In this document: piece by piece, positions 22,028 through 34,397 of the stretch
How positions within the stretch are numbered: position 1 is the stretch's first letter
Layout of the letters: every line of letters begins with the position of its first letter
Source: Posidonia oceanica
Lineage: Eukaryota > Streptophyta > Magnoliopsida > Alismatales > Posidoniaceae
DNA: 64,000 nucleotides
NCBI GenBank assembly: GCA_037176725.1
Contig: JAZBRS010000011.1
Location: forward strand, 6,882,001 to 6,946,000
Reading direction: 5' to 3'
Program-made: the position numbers and the translations under genes
Notes under the pieces: generated by a model
The model's input: the letters and a program-made list of their open reading frames with translations, nothing else
What the model was told of the DNA's origin: nothing
Database searches by the model: none

Positions 22028-22078
22028 GATTGATTGATTGATTGATTGATGATTGATTGATTGATTGATTGATTGAAT
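21986..22078. repeat. (TTGA/GATT)n microsatellite
   Basis: Uninterrupted runs of the tetranucleotide GATT broken twice by a GAT step. It lies between the two hairpin classes. Confidence 0.95.
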
Positions 22079-22445
22079 GATAAGATATCGGACTTATCGG
22101 CCGGTAAATGAATAGAATGATAAGATATCGGACTTATCGGCCGGCAAATGAATAGAATGATAAGATATCGGACTTATCGGCCGGCAAAAAGAGGATGATA
22201 AGATATCGGCCGGCAAATGAATAGAATGATAAGATATCGGACTTATCGGCCGGCAAATGAATAGAATGATAAGATATCGAACTTATCGGCCGACAAAGAG
22301 AGGATGAAAGAGTAGAATGATAAGATATTGGACTTATAGGCCAGCAAATGAATAGAATGATAAGATATCGGACTTATCGGCCGGCAAAGAGAGGATGAAA
22401 GAATAGAATGATAAGATATCAGACTTATCGGCCGACAAATGAATG
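22079..22445 (-). repeat. Hairpin array, GATAAG/CTTATC class, in element 1 3' region
   Basis: About eight stem-loops, on the plus strand GATAAGATATCGGACTTATC followed by GGCCGGCAAATGAATAGAAT, at 38-45-bp period. In element sense the unit is CGGCCGATAAGTCCGATATC-TTATC, matching the CGGTCGATAAGTCCGAAAC-TTATC units of element 2. Two copies carry loop or stem changes. Confidence 0.88.
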
Positions 22446-22533
22446 AGTTTTGCGAAAGCGAATCATCCCATGATACCAGGAATATCACGGGGGAAAGAGA
22501 GGGGGAATGATACCAAGGCGCGATCAAAAGATG

Positions 22534-22560
22534 CCCCTGGTATCAGGATGATGCCAGGGG
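22534..22560 (-). repeat. Conserved 12-bp stem-loop in element 1 3' region
   Basis: CCCCTGGTATCA and TGATGCCAGGGG are separated by three bases. The same stem-loop with the trailing GGGGCATC occurs in element 2 at 49781-49808 and, more weakly, at 48273-48299. Confidence 0.7.
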
Positions 22561-22935
22561 TTGGCCAGCGCGTCCTTGGCATCAAAAACAGAGGGTGAAG
22601 GCAAAACTAACGTGTTCGCTCGACGAGTAGTTTGGGGTACCAGCCTAGTGAAGATCCAAATGACAGTGCTCGGTGGCTTTGCTTGCTTGAACGGCATGGG
22701 CCAGCACTCGGATTGGTTGAAAAGGACTTTCCTGCGGTGTTTGGCAGCAAGTCTGGCCAAGGGCCCTGCAGATATGATTGATATGATTATGCATGCACTT
22801 GAAGCAGGTTTGGAAGGCAAACAGGTGGCCCAGAATGCTCAGAACGCTTTTGTATTGATAGAACTTGAGTACATGCCTGTGACAGGCCAAGAGATACAGC
22901 ATAAGACAGAATAGGCAAACAGCTACATAGATGCT

Positions 22936-24138
22936 CTAGTCGGTCCGTGCCTTCTTTGCCCTTCTAGAGTCAAGGAACTGGGGAGCGCCAGGAGGTATCT
23001 CATTGATGGGCCAGAACGCTTGTACCTCTGTCAGATATTTAGGAGTGCATCCTGAGCCTTGTGCAGATGCTAAGTCAATAGATCGCACTCCATGCTGCAT
23101 AAGATCAGCCAGCTTAGTTGTAGCAGATGTTGAGCCGAATGGATATGTTTGGAGAAGCTTTGGGGCTATGCTGTCTATGAAGGCACCCTGCTGGAGGCCG
23201 AACTGCCGCATGACCCGAATGGGATGATACTCCACGCCTCTAGTGAATCTAGGTAGCACCACAAGTCGCGCATCGCGGGTGTCGAAGAAGATAGTAAAAG
23301 GCTCAGCCGCAAATGGAATGATGCGCCATGTGACGGTGTTGTCCATCAGCTCAGATAGTTTCTTGTATTCTTCAGGGACACTCTTGATTGTTCTGGCGTG
23401 GCCGCTGTTGCAATATGTCTCAATAGCGTTGCCCCAAGGGTGCAGTATGTTCAGTTCAAGATGGGCAGCCAGCCAGATCTGCACTAGCACTCCGCAGCCG
23501 TGGAAGTGGTGGCAACGGTGAGAGATGCGGTCCAGCCCGCAGTATGTCTCAGCCAAGACAACTGGTGCCAGGTCTATCTGCCTAGTCACCACAGCTAGTG
23601 CGATTTCAGCAATTTCTATCACAACGGTCATCTGGCCATGAGTGAATATCAGCTCTCCAAGAAATCGAGTGACAAATCCCTGAAGCCACAGATCATCTCC
23701 AAGCTCAACACGCTTGTCTACGATCTCGTCAAAGTAATGCAGGCACAGCATGGGCGTAAGGCCACTGGTGCAGATCAGTCTTTGCTGGCACCGGTCAGTA
23801 GATAGCCCAGATAGCTTGTAGAGGATGGCTATGTACTTGTCACGCCTCATGAAGATGAGCGGTCCCATTAGCTGGGAGAAGCCACAGATGCGGCGCACCT
23901 CTTCCAGTGTTGGTGTCAGCTCTGTCCTTTCGAAGCGGAAGACATGGTGCACCGACTTCCAGAATCTTGCGGCAGTGCACAAGAGGTGTCGGCTTATTTC
24001 GACATCAGCCACCTTCAATAGTTTTCTTGGTATGCCCCAAAGGCGCAGCTTTTCACAGTCTTCCTGGGTAAGCTTGCCAATCCAACCCCGTAGGGCTTCA
24101 GAACAGTGCACTGGGGTCTCAAGAGTAGGATAACCCAT
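22936..24138 (-). CDS. Element 1 3' ORF, DUF7745 / plant-mobile-domain-like protein
   Basis: An intact 400-codon ORF in element sense, 1.4 kb after integrase. Signature parts are FWKSVHHVFRF with ELTPTLEEVRRICGF near residues 61-87, and a later VVLAETYCGLDRISHRCHHFHGC block near residues 198-222. These match the pattern of DUF7745, a family related to the plant mobile domain and often found in or near plant transposable elements. No catalytic residues are recognised. The C-terminus ends in a basic RRAKKAR. Its counterpart in element 2 is also 400 codons and uninterrupted. Function is unknown; nucleic-acid binding or a role in targeting is only a guess. Confidence 0.78.
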   Translation of the reverse strand: MGYPTLETPVHCSEALRGWIGKLTQEDCEKLRLWGIPRKLLKVADVEISRHLLCTAARFWKSVHHVFRFERTELTPTLEEVRRICGFSQLMGPLIFMRRDKYIAILYKLSGLSTDRCQQRLICTSGLTPMLCLHYFDEIVDKRVELGDDLWLQGFVTRFLGELIFTHGQMTVVIEIAEIALAVVTRQIDLAPVVLAETYCGLDRISHRCHHFHGCGVLVQIWLAAHLELNILHPWGNAIETYCNSGHARTIKSVPEEYKKLSELMDNTVTWRIIPFAAEPFTIFFDTRDARLVVLPRFTRGVEYHPIRVMRQFGLQQGAFIDSIAPKLLQTYPFGSTSATTKLADLMQHGVRSIDLASAQGSGCTPKYLTEVQAFWPINEIPPGAPQFLDSRRAKKARTD

Positions 24139-25573
24139 GGCGCAAGCCGCAGGGTGAAACAGACAGATGCTCCAGATTCTCCAAGGTACCTGTTATCGAT
24201 GCTGTAGATAGTCAGATTACTCAGGCATATAATCTCTAACTGAAAACAGAATCTGAAGCTGGTAAAGCAGTTCAGTAGATATTTAGCAGCTAATATCAGA
24301 ACAAAGCAGCTAAGCACACATAAGCAGGGGTACTTCTATCGACGAGGGCGAGGACTGGCAGGAGATCTGGACTAGTGCAGCTCGAGCAGCGTCAACGCGT
24401 GCTTGGCAAGAGTACTGTCTCAGAACCGAGGCAAGTTGTAGATTGGAATGATTGGAAAGAGGGAAGAGATGATTGGAAGATGTAGGTATGCATGATGCAG
24501 GTTGATATGCTTGGGATATGATTAGTATGCTATGCCCTCAACATACAGGGTGCTTTGGTGCCTACTGCAGAGGAAGGGAGTGGTCCCTGACTCACTGGGT
24601 CCTACTTGGACTCTTAGCTTGCTAGTGGCACTCTGGAATGGGTGTTGGCAGTATTCAAGCGGTGGTGTGGTGAGGACAAGTTACCTGCCGAACTCTCAGA
24701 ACCTACACCTACTTTTTCTACTCTCTCTTTTGTTTTCTCCCTCGTGGATGTGCAGGTTTTCTCTACCCCTAGCTAGGAGATGGTAAGTGTTTGGTTTTGA
24801 GGTGGGAGGTTGTGGGCCTTAGGCTTACACCATTGGTTCCTTCAAAGGTACGGGGGGATAATATTGCTTGCATTTTTGGGCTAATTTTTGTCCAACCCTT
24901 TTCTTTTTCTCTTTCTTTTTCTTTGCTCTTTTTTTTCTCTCTTTTTTTTTGCTTGTTTGACTTCTTTTTCTTCTTTTTTTTCAGGCTTTGCTATCTCCAT
25001 TTTGGAGGCAAAAAGGAAGGGTGCTTAGGTTGTAATGGATGTGGGCTTTGGGTCGCCTCTAAGATGAGCTGAAGGAGCAGGGTTAGACTGCACACCCTTA
25101 TCTCTAGGGCCGGCTTTTGTCTTCGCCTTCTGTTTCTTTTATATGCCCAAGCCTAGATGTCTATTCTCTCTTCTTTGAACTCACATCCTAGCATTTTTTC
25201 TCCCTCAGAAGTGTATGTCCTGTGAATTTGGGCAGTTCACCTGTCCTGATTGGTGGTGGCTCCCTTACTAGCTAAGACGTCTGAGTAGTACTGGGTGAGG
25301 CAAGGTGGACTCCTTCTAGAGCAGGCAAGCACTTCCGGTTTTCATCACTGGGCAGAAAATGCAATGCATGATTTGTGAGGATGACGATGATGATTTGAAA
25401 AGAGATGATGTTTGGAATGGACGAAATGCGATGAAAAATGTAAGAGAAGGATAGAAGAAGCATAAGCAAATGTACAGGGATAGAGATGTAGAAAGCAAGA
25501 TAGAAGATGCGGATAGGAATGAGAATGCAAGTGATTAGATGGGGGAGAAGCATCTGCAACAGGGCTACCCTAG
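24139..25573 (-). other. Element 1 spacer between integrase and 3' ORF
   Basis: No ORF of interest. It contains a purine-rich tract in element sense (about 24985-24893) and a segment near 25075-25140 that aligns with 45250-45320 of element 2. The spacer is therefore homologous and collinear in both elements. Confidence 0.6.
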
Positions 25574-26963
25574 CTATTGATAGTATTTCTTGAGGTAGCA
25601 TAGGTTGACGGACTCAGACTGCTCGACCTGATCCATGTCCTCAAGAGTTACAATGCCGCCCGAAAAGACTTGTTTGACCACGAAGGGGCCACGCCAGTTA
25701 GGTCAGAATTTCCCTCGACCATCAGGCAAGTGAATGGCTCGCAGAACAAGGTCCCCTGACTGGAAGTCTCTTGGCTGAACCTTCTTCAAGTATGACCTGG
25801 CCATTCTCTTCTGGTAGCAGTGAGCATTATGCATAGTTTGCAGCCTGTGTTCATCAATCAAATTCAGTTGGACGCAGCGGTCTTCGACCCATTCTGCTTC
25901 TTCCAACTCAGCTTCGCACAGGATCCGCAGCGACGGGATCTCTACCTCGATAGGCAACACCGCCTCCATGCCATACACCAGAGAGTATGGGGTGGCTCCT
26001 GTTGAAGTTCGAACAAATGTCCTATACGCCCAGAGTGCGTAAGGAAGCTTGTCGTGCCAGTCCTTGTGAGTTTTCGCCATCTTCTTTAGGATTTTAACCA
26101 AGTTTTTGTTGGCAGACTCCACTGCACCGTTCATCTGTGGCCGATAAGGCGAGGATCTGTGGTGTTTGATGCTGAAGCTCTGCAGATAGTCTTCGATCCT
26201 CTTAGAAATGAAATTTGTGCTGTTATCAGATATGATCGCATGCGGGACCCCATACCGGGCTATGATATTGTTTCTGATAAACTTTTCTATAGCCACGGCA
26301 GTTACTGTTTTGTAAGAAGTCGCTTCCACCCACTTGGTAAAGTAATCAATCGCTACCAGAATGTAACGATGGCCATTGGAAGCTGCAGGGTGGATGGCGC
26401 CAATGACATCAATCCCCCTGGTGGAGAAGGACCACGGCGATGACATGCTATGCAATTCTTGTGGGGGCGCCCGAATGAAGTTGCCATGCACTTGGCAGTT
26501 GTGGCATCTGCACACGAACCAGCAGCAGTCTGCTTCCATAGTTAGCCAAAAGTATCCTTGAAGCATTATCTTCTTGGCCAGGAGGACGCCGTTCATGTGC
26601 GGGCCGCAGGTCCCCGCATGCACTTGAAGCATCAGTGCATCAGCCTCTAATTTGTTCAGGCAGCGCAGGAGCATTTGATTGTATGATCTTCTGTACAACT
26701 GTCCCGCCCCTAATACATACTTTGACGCCAGACGTGCCAGAGTTCTTCTATCTGCTACTGAGGTACCGGGTGGGAAGCTGCCAGTCTCCAAGAAAGCTTT
26801 TATATCTTGATACCAGGGCTGCTCCTCTGCTGGATCTGCCTCTTCTATGTTCATACAGTGTGCAGGCTGCTCTATGCGAGTAACAGATACATCCACTGTG
26901 CCGTCTTCAGGTATGCTGAGCCAGGACGCCAAGGTTGCCAACGCATCTGCATATGCGTTCCTT
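25574..26963 (-). pseudogene. Element 1 integrase
   Basis: The zinc-binding head (HAGTCGPHMNG ... CRCHNC) is followed by a DDE core with all three acids visible: GIDVIG, ISDNSTNF and NGAVESANKNL. The C-terminal part ends LKKYYQ at 25574. The second Asp motif has Ser in place of the usual Gly. A TGA near 25703 (KF-stop-PNWRGP, Arg in element 2) separates the last 40 codons. This enzyme would insert the cDNA; 5-bp duplications at both ends of the element fit. Confidence 0.88.
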
Positions 26964-27796
26964 GCTCAATTCATGTATGTGAAGCGGATGCTCGCAAACT
27001 GTTCTATCAGCTTTAGCAGGTGTTCATGATATGGTAGTAGCTTTGGATCTTTTGTCCTCCACTCACCATTGACTTGAGAGATCACCAGCATAGCATCGCC
27101 ATGCACCAGCAGCTTCTGCACCTCATGCTCGAGGGCGACATTCAGTCCTAAGATGCATGCCTCATATTCTGCATCGTTGTTGGTGCATCTGAAGGTCAGC
27201 TTCCTGGCGAAGGGAATCATCTGTCCCTGAGGCGTTGTCAACACTGCGCCTATGCCTCGGCCTTTCTTGTTCATAGCACCATCAAAGTATAACTGCCATT
27301 GTTCCTGATCTTCAGGGTCTTTCTCTTCAGAGTCCTCCATTGCAAACAGAATGTCTTCATCTAGAAACTGCGTCTGGAGCGGCTGATATTCAGGTAGTGG
27401 GAGATCAGCAAGATGGTCTGCCATAGCTTGGCCCTTCATGGACTTCTGAGTGACAAAGGTGATGTCGTACTGAGATAGTAGCACCTGCCACTTAACACAT
27501 CTGCCTACCATGGCCGGTTTCTGAAAGAGAAACTTGATAGGATCATGCCGACACAAGAGCTGAACTGGGTACGCCATCGTGTAATGCCTTAGTTTCTGTG
27601 CAGCCCAGACAAGAGATAGGCAGGTCTTCTCCATTGTACTGTACCTGGCTTCGCATTCATTGAACTTCTTGCTCAAGTAGTAAATGGCATGCTCCTTTCT
27701 GCCAGATTCATCATGTTGGCCCAAGACGGCGCCCATGGAATGCTGCGTGGTAGAAAGGTAGAGATGTAAGGGTCTCCCTGGCATGGGGGGAACCAA
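26964..27796 (-). pseudogene. Element 1 RNase H and archaeal-type RNase H
   Basis: The first RNase H has lost its leading Asp (LYLSTTQHSMG). The second, archaeal-type domain keeps LYFDGA, NDAEYEA, VHGDAML and, after a TGA at about 26964, AYADALATLAS. Order and state equal those of element 2. The start at 27796 is in a new frame because one base is missing near 27808 compared with element 2. Confidence 0.85.
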
Positions 27797-28770
27797 GACA
27801 AAGGCTTAATCAACAGCTGCTTGATCTTGGCAAATGCAGCCTGACACTCCTCGCTCCAATCGATCTGTGCATTCTTTTTCAGGAGCTTGAATATTGGCTC
27901 GCAGATGGGCGTAAGCTGTGCAATGAAGCGACTCATATATTGTAAACGCCTAAGCTGACCCCTAACTTCCTTTTCAGTCCAAGGGGGTGGCATATCCACG
28001 ATGGCTTTGGCCTTCATCGGGTCCACTTCAATCCCCCTTTGGCTAACAATGTAGCCTAGTAGTTTGCCAGAAGACACCCCGAATACACATTTATTGGGGT
28101 TGAGGCGCAGCTTGTACTTCTGTAGACGGTCAAAGAGCTTCTTCAAGCAGGCTAGATGATCCACAGGCTCTTTGGTTTTAGCAATCATATCATCCACGTA
28201 TACCTCCACCTCTTGGTGCATGAGATCATGGAACAACGCAGTCATGGCCCTCTGGTAGGTTGCGCCAGCATTCTTCAGTCCGAACGGCATAACTTGGTAG
28301 CAGAAGACTCCCTAAGGGGTGATAAATGAAGTCTTTTCCATGTCTTCTTCTGCCATTTTGATCTGGTTATAACCGGAAAAGCCGTCCATGAATGAGAGCA
28401 TCTTGTGGCCCGCCGTATTGTCGACTAAGATGTCAATGTGAGGCAATGGGAAGTCGTCCTTGGGACTTGCCTTGTTCAAGTCCCTATAGTCAATGCAGAT
28501 CCAGACTCGGCCGTCTTTCTTGGGCACAGGTACAATGTTTGCCAGCCACTCAGGATAAAGGACGACCTTCAGGAAATTGACTCTGTACTATTTCATGATC
28601 TCTTCTTTGATCATAAGTAGCCACTGCGGTCGCCATCTTCTCAGCTTCTGCTTTACTGGCTTGGCATCTGGATTCAAGGACAGATTGTGCACCACTATTT
28701 CTACGTCAAGGCCAACCATATCTTCGTAACTCCAGGCGAAGACATCTGCATACTCCTTCAAGAATACGAT
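27797..28770 (-). pseudogene. Element 1 reverse transcriptase
   Basis: RT blocks in order: IDYRDLNKASPKDDFPLPHID, SFMDGFSGYNQIKM (Asp intact), MPFGLKNAGATYQRAM, VYVDDMIAK and VFGVSSGKLLGYI. A TAG at 28314-28312 replaces the Trp of ITPWG, and a TAG at about 28590 interrupts the N-terminal side. A one-base deletion ends the frame near 27808. The catalytic YVDD is unchanged. Confidence 0.9.
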
Positions 28771-30041
28771 GAACTCTGCTCGAGCCTGGGGGGACAGCTG
28801 GGCACTGATGCGAACTTCTCTGACTTCCTTAGCTGTGCTGATATTAACAACCTCTGTTTCTTCTTCAACATGGAGGTTGCGGCCTTCTGGATCGTCGTCA
28901 TAGGGCCGGAACTTGGGCAATGGTTCATCAATCTCATCCTCACTCGTATCATCCTCCTCTCCATAGGCATTAAGTTCTGAGAGGATCTCTTTCTCAAAAG
29001 AAGGATTTGTGATGTCGAAAGAGTGTATATGTTCCGCTGCTTGGCCCTGGTGACGCTTCAGGATGGTCACGCTTACTCGAGTGTTCTTGTAGCCACGGTG
29101 CGCGACCTCCATCCTGGCAACTTCCTCTATTTGCTCTGGCCTGACTGATTCTGCCGGGTGCTCTGCTGATGCTGCTGAAGGTCCTACTGATTCTGTCACT
29201 GATACTGCTGATGGCCATGCTATTGAGGCTACTGACAATCCTGTTACTGATTCTGCTTTCTACTCTGTTGCTGCTGCTGTTTGGACTGCTAGTGCTTCCT
29301 CCTCTGAGTCTTCTAGTGTGCTTGTGGAGGGCATGTCAGACTGACGGCTGGTCTGGGCACTGTCACTTGCTACACTGTCCAAGTGAGGCATGTGCTGCAC
29401 AAACCACCTAGACCCGCCTTTTGATTGTAAAGTGATGAGCTCATCTGGTCTAGGGGAGTCCGATGCTGCTGAGTCTTCTTCTAAGACCATGATAGAGGCG
29501 TGGTCTTCCTGCAGAGGAGGGTCCGTAACCACGGCTTTCCCTTTCCTTTCCGCAGCTTGTGCTCTACCAGGTCTTCTGTTATTGACTTGAGCTGTTCCTG
29601 ATAAAGTAGCTCTAAGTCTGTCATCCACAGATCGACCTGGGCTTCTACCGTCACTCCTTCCTCTTCATCCGAGGGTGAGTCGACGTAGTAGGCGCCGAGG
29701 GCCTGCGGCTCTGGCCCGGTTGCAAGATGGATTATCGTCTTTGATGTTTGCATGGTCTGGCTCACGGGCGTGCCTGATTGCGGCAGCTTCAGCATCGGAG
29801 ATCCAAACAGACCAGTCGGTGGAGTCGTAGATGGGTACGCTGCCAGAGTCACTGTTGCAGTTGGAGGGCAGGCAAAGGTGCTCTTCTGGGGGCCCAAGGG
29901 TTGGGAGGCTATGCTGCTCAGCTGGACCTCTGCATCTGGTTGTGACAGTGAGGGTGCGGCCTTTGACGCCATGGGGGCCTACCACGAGAGTTGCTATTTT
30001 GTGGCAAGAAGATGTGTAGCGGACTGCGCCGGCTGCATTCT
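28771..30041 (-). pseudogene. Element 1 low-complexity linker between protease/G-patch and RT
   Basis: Ser/Thr/Ala-rich, with stretches shared with element 2: SIMVLEE, GGSRWFVQHMPH, ERVHSFDIT-type and YDDDPEGRNLHVEEETEV. A 5-bp AAAGG repeat near 29540 shifts the frame between the gag-pro phase (31778, 29972) and the RT phase (29628, 29238). Element 2 lacks the repeat, so the shift is a mutation, not programmed. Confidence 0.7.
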
Positions 30042-31778
30042 CTATGATGCGGTTGCTAAAGTGGGACGAGTCGCGCTGCTGACTGAATTCACAGACTGTC
30101 CCTCCAGAGAGAGTGACAGCGGTACTGATGCGACTGCAACCGCAGGCAGCCTGCTTGATTGTGCCTGAAGGAGTGTCCCTGATTTCTGAGCTGCCACTGC
30201 TGCTTGTGCTTGTGATACAGATGTCGCTGCAGAAATGTGAAAGCTTGTCAATTCTGCCACAGGGCCTACTAAGTTGTCTGCTGTATCTGTTGAGGGTAGG
30301 GCCAAACAAACTGACCGTGGTGCTTCTGTGCTGACCAGAGCTTTGCCATCAGTTGGGACTGCCTCTACTGCGCCAGACTGCTCCTCATCCAAGTAGTAGT
30401 CCTCAATGCAGACCCAATCTTCTGCCGGCACCACGGCTTGACCATCTATTGATCCTAGAATTCCTGCACTGGTGAAATTAGTGAGGTCCCTGGGGATGAC
30501 CGACTTCTGATCTTTCAGTTGAAAGCAGTGATCTTCGTTGGGCTTGGGCTCATAACCGAGGCCTTCAGATTTCCTCCGCTCCACCGCTACGATCGGCTCC
30601 GCGATCCCTTGGCCGTAACGCCTAAGCGGTGTACCCTTTATGTAACCCCATCTGTGACATACATTCTCAACCATTCGAAAGGGGTTGCTGTGAACGGTCA
30701 AGGGGTTGACGCGTTCAAGATCAGGAATGAAGTTAACCGACTCACACCGATTAACGTGATACAAAGCATCGGAAATTTCAGGGTCAAAAGAGATGGTTTG
30801 TGAAGAGACGGGAGAGACTGCCTCGATCCGCTCCTTCTCAAAGTTCTCCACCATGACGACAATGACATCATCGCCGTGACGGTACTTTATCATGCGATGG
30901 AGGGTCGAGGGAAGGACCTGATGCTTGTGGAGCCAAGGGTGCCCAAGCAGGAAATTAAAGTTTGGCTTCAAGTCGACGACATAGAATTTCACATCGAATA
31001 CAACCGGGCCAATGGCAAGAGGAATAATCAAGATCCCTAGTGCGTCATGGTGGGTGTTGTCAATAGCTGTCATTCCTTTCACGGCTAGTGTGATATCCTC
31101 GGCTTTGAATCCGAGCTTAGTTGTAGTATGCAAGGGGCAAACGTTAAGGCCTGACCCGTTATCAACTAGCGTTAGAGGAATGCAAAAGTTTTTGAACTGA
31201 ACCGTGACGAACAGGGGTTGATTGTGATTAATCCCCGCCGGAGGCAATTCATCACTTGTAAAAGAGATGAGCTGGGGCTCTGCAATTATCCCTACCATGC
31301 TTTCCAAGGTTGAAGGCTTAATATATTGGGACACACGGGCAGCTTGGAACACGCGAAGAAAAGCTTCATGATGTTCGACAGAGGTGTGGATCAGGTCCCA
31401 AATGGAAATGTCGGCTTTGACCTTCTTAAGTTGGGAAGTTATGTCAGCCTTAGGTTGGTTTTTCTTGGCAGCAGGAGGGGTAGCTTTGGCAAGCTCTAAA
31501 GGGACAGTCACAGGAGACTGGGTAAAGGCCTGGCTTGCTACAGGTTGGGCAGGGCTTTGGCTTACTATAGGCTGACTAGAGGCTGGGTCTGCTATGGGTT
31601 GGCTAGAGGGCGGGGGCATAGCAGGTTCTAGGTAGTTTGGCCTAACTACCGATGCTGGGGGTTTGTAGACCCTCCCCGATCGCGTTACTTCCGCACACAT
31701 TTCTGTGGCGTAGCTGTAAGGTATGTGATGGGTGTCCTGAGTTAAGTCAATAACCACAGGAGCACATGCTGCAAGCAC
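30042..31778 (-). pseudogene. Element 1 protease and G-patch-like domain
   Basis: This 578-codon open frame starts in the variable region after gag. It holds ISIWDLIHTSVEHHEAF, then a retropepsin with LVDNGSGLNVCP (the DNGS form usual in plant gypsy elements) and FLLGHPWL. About 100 residues later a glycine pattern, HRWGYIKGTPLRRYGQGIAEP ... GLGYEPKP, aligns with the canonical G-patch of element A. A Ser/Thr/Ala-rich tail follows. Protease plus G-patch is the same order as in A and 2. Confidence 0.8.
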
Positions 31779-34397
31779 AGGAGGGGTTACAGGGGTGCCT
31801 ACTGGATACTGAGGTCCGCCTAAAGGGTAAGGTTGTTGGGGTGGGAAGGCAGGGTTTGGTTGAAGTCTGCCTAAAAGACGTACAGGGGATCCTAGCTGAG
31901 GTCACCCTAAGAGGTGGACAGGGGATCTAGGCTGGGCCCTAGCTAGGAGGTGTACAGGGGGTTGAGCCTGAGGAAGCACAATAGGGAGAGCGAAGGGGCA
32001 CTCCGGCCTGGCACATGATTGGATCATGTGAACTCCCGACTCGGAGCCGGCAACAGCCGCAAGATAGAGATCTACAGGAAAAGGCTCAGAGATATCAGAG
32101 ATAAGATCAGAAGGGTCTATTACAGATGTAGTAGGCCCAGAAGGAAAAACAGAGTGAATGCTTGAGGTTCCCGCCCCTCCCGGATAAGAATGCTCCGGTA
32201 GAGGTTGGTAGACGATGCCAGAATGAGGGGGAACAGCTGAATGAGCAGATGCATGAGTGTGTGCTTGAGTGGATGCCTCATGCGTGTCGATCACAATCGT
32301 TCCCGATTCGATCAAGTCATGAATAGCGTTCCGCAGGGAGTAGCAATTATCCGTCGAGTCCCCGACGCTTCGATGGAAATCGCAAAAGAGGTTCGCCTTA
32401 AACCAATGCGGAAAGGGATTTGGGGGTGGGCGAACCTCTGGGAATTTCAGGAGCGATGCAACCTTTGGCAGGATGGCCGTGAGCGGTTCCACCAGTGGGG
32501 CGAACTTCCACTTCTCAGTGAGTGGCCTTCTTTGCCTCTGGTAAGAGCCTTGCTGAACCGGTGGGGCGGGGTAGACCGGTCTAGCAGTGGTGGTGATCTG
32601 TGGTGTGGGTGGATTCCTAGGTGCAGGAACGTACACCATCTGAGCTGGGGCAGGTCGGGATTGCAAGTGAACAAGCGCAGCAGGAGAATCGACGAATGCA
32701 ACAACGATCTTTGGCGAGTCTTTTTTCTTGGGACGGTTGTTGCTGCTACCGCTGTTGTTGTTGTTGGAGGTGATGCTGTTGGCACTGTTACTGCTGATCG
32801 CAGCTTGCTTAGCAAACGCAGAGAGAGCAGGGAAGTTGCCATTCCGCAGAGAACTCTCCACGCGTGCTCCAGCTCGGATAAGTGCTGCAAAAGTAGTGAC
32901 AAGTTGAATGCTAAGCAGAGCCCCAAGAGATGGCTGCACCCCCTTGATAACGATCTCAATAGACTCCTCGTCAGAGGGTCTATCTCGAACCTATGAAGCA
33001 AGGGCGTGCCAGCGACCGACGTACTCCCCGAACGGCTCGCTGGGATTCTACTTGGCTGCGATCAAGTCCGCCCGCTTTGGGACTAGATCGAGGTTGAAGG
33101 AGTATTGTTCCAGGAATGCCTGACTAAGGTCATTCCAAGTCTTGATGGCTAACATATCAAGCGACGTGAACCACTTGAGTGCCATCCCGGTCAAGCTCTT
33201 CTGCAACAGGTAGATCAGCAACCTCTCGTCAGCCTGAAGCTAAGCGAGATCACCGCAATACGCCTTCAGGTGTGCTACAGGACAGCCCCTACCATTATAT
33301 TTGTCGAAGTCCGGGATTTTAAACTTCGGAGGGAGTACCGCCTCTGGAAAGCAACAGAGGTCCCAGAACTATTAGGTCTAGTGCTCAGTACCCTGCACTA
33401 GTCGTAGTGCCTTCTCCAAGACATCCATCCGGTTGTTGATGGGGTCTGGATTTGCTACCACAGGAGAGGGATCGGCAGGGGTAGTGAGCGCATATGCCGA
33501 ATGGGTCGCACCTAAATGCTCCTCCAGATCTACCATAGCATCGCCTGGTGGAGCAACGGGATGGCCGGTGTATCCGTGCACTGGAACTGTGTATGCAGGA
33601 ATGTATGCAGGGTTCTGGGCCTGATGCAAGGGAGTAGGGTAGATGACATGCTATGCTGTGGTAGGGGTAGGATGCTGGAGCACTAGTTGCTGCCCGAGCG
33701 GGGTGCCAAACAGCAAGCCAGTGGGGTACTGGGCTCCAGCCGGTCCAAAGGACTGACCACCAGGGGAAAGAGGAGCATGCTATGCTAAGTGTTGTGCAGA
33801 AGGAGGCAGAAAACGGGCCCCCATCGTCGAAACCGTGAGCAGTTGAGACGATGGTCGAGGCGGAGGTGTAGCAGCAAATGCATGAAATACAGGAACTGGC
33901 CTCAGGGGAACCTCAGAGGCGACAGGAGTGAAGGAGGGACGAACCAATAGAGCCATGCCCTGTAGTCTCTGGGCAAGCTCCATCAGATGCTGGTACTGTG
34001 CCTCAGGCGTCCTGTCAGCAAGAACGCTGAAGTGCAGTGCCGGCGAAGGTTGAGAAGCAAGCGGCACGGACACAGACTGTCCGGGAGGAAGAGGTCCTAC
34101 AGTGAGAGTCACAGCAGTGGTAGAAGGGATGTCAATGGTGACGTATCCCTGGGAAGGAGGGGCCAATGGCATCTCTGGAACGCGAGTAACAGTTATCAAG
34201 ATAGACTCGGTGACCAGATCCGGAGGAATGGATGCTTGCCAATGTCTCGGGACAAACTGAGAAACCAGAGGCGTCAAGGGAGGAAACCCTGACGTCAGAG
34301 GAGGAACAAAGGGGACTGAAGGAGCAATCGGAGGGGCCGAAGCGGAAACACCCTCCGTGACAAGAGTAAAGAGAGGCTCACTAACGTACTGGGCCAT
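31779..34397 (-). pseudogene. Element 1 gag
   Basis: Starts at the ATG at 34397 (SAMAQ), in the frame also used by protease. A Pro/Ser-rich N-terminus is followed by PVAPPGDAMVDLEEHLGATH, the exact place where element 2 is split. The capsid-like core (LKWFTSLDMLAIKTWND, EPFGEYVGRW) lies near 33200-33010, and a CDFHRSVGDSTDNC motif near 32385-32345 has the His of the knuckle replaced by Asp. At least six in-frame stops occur, several near 33780 and 33370-33000. Ser/Asn-rich repeats lie near 32740. Confidence 0.85.
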
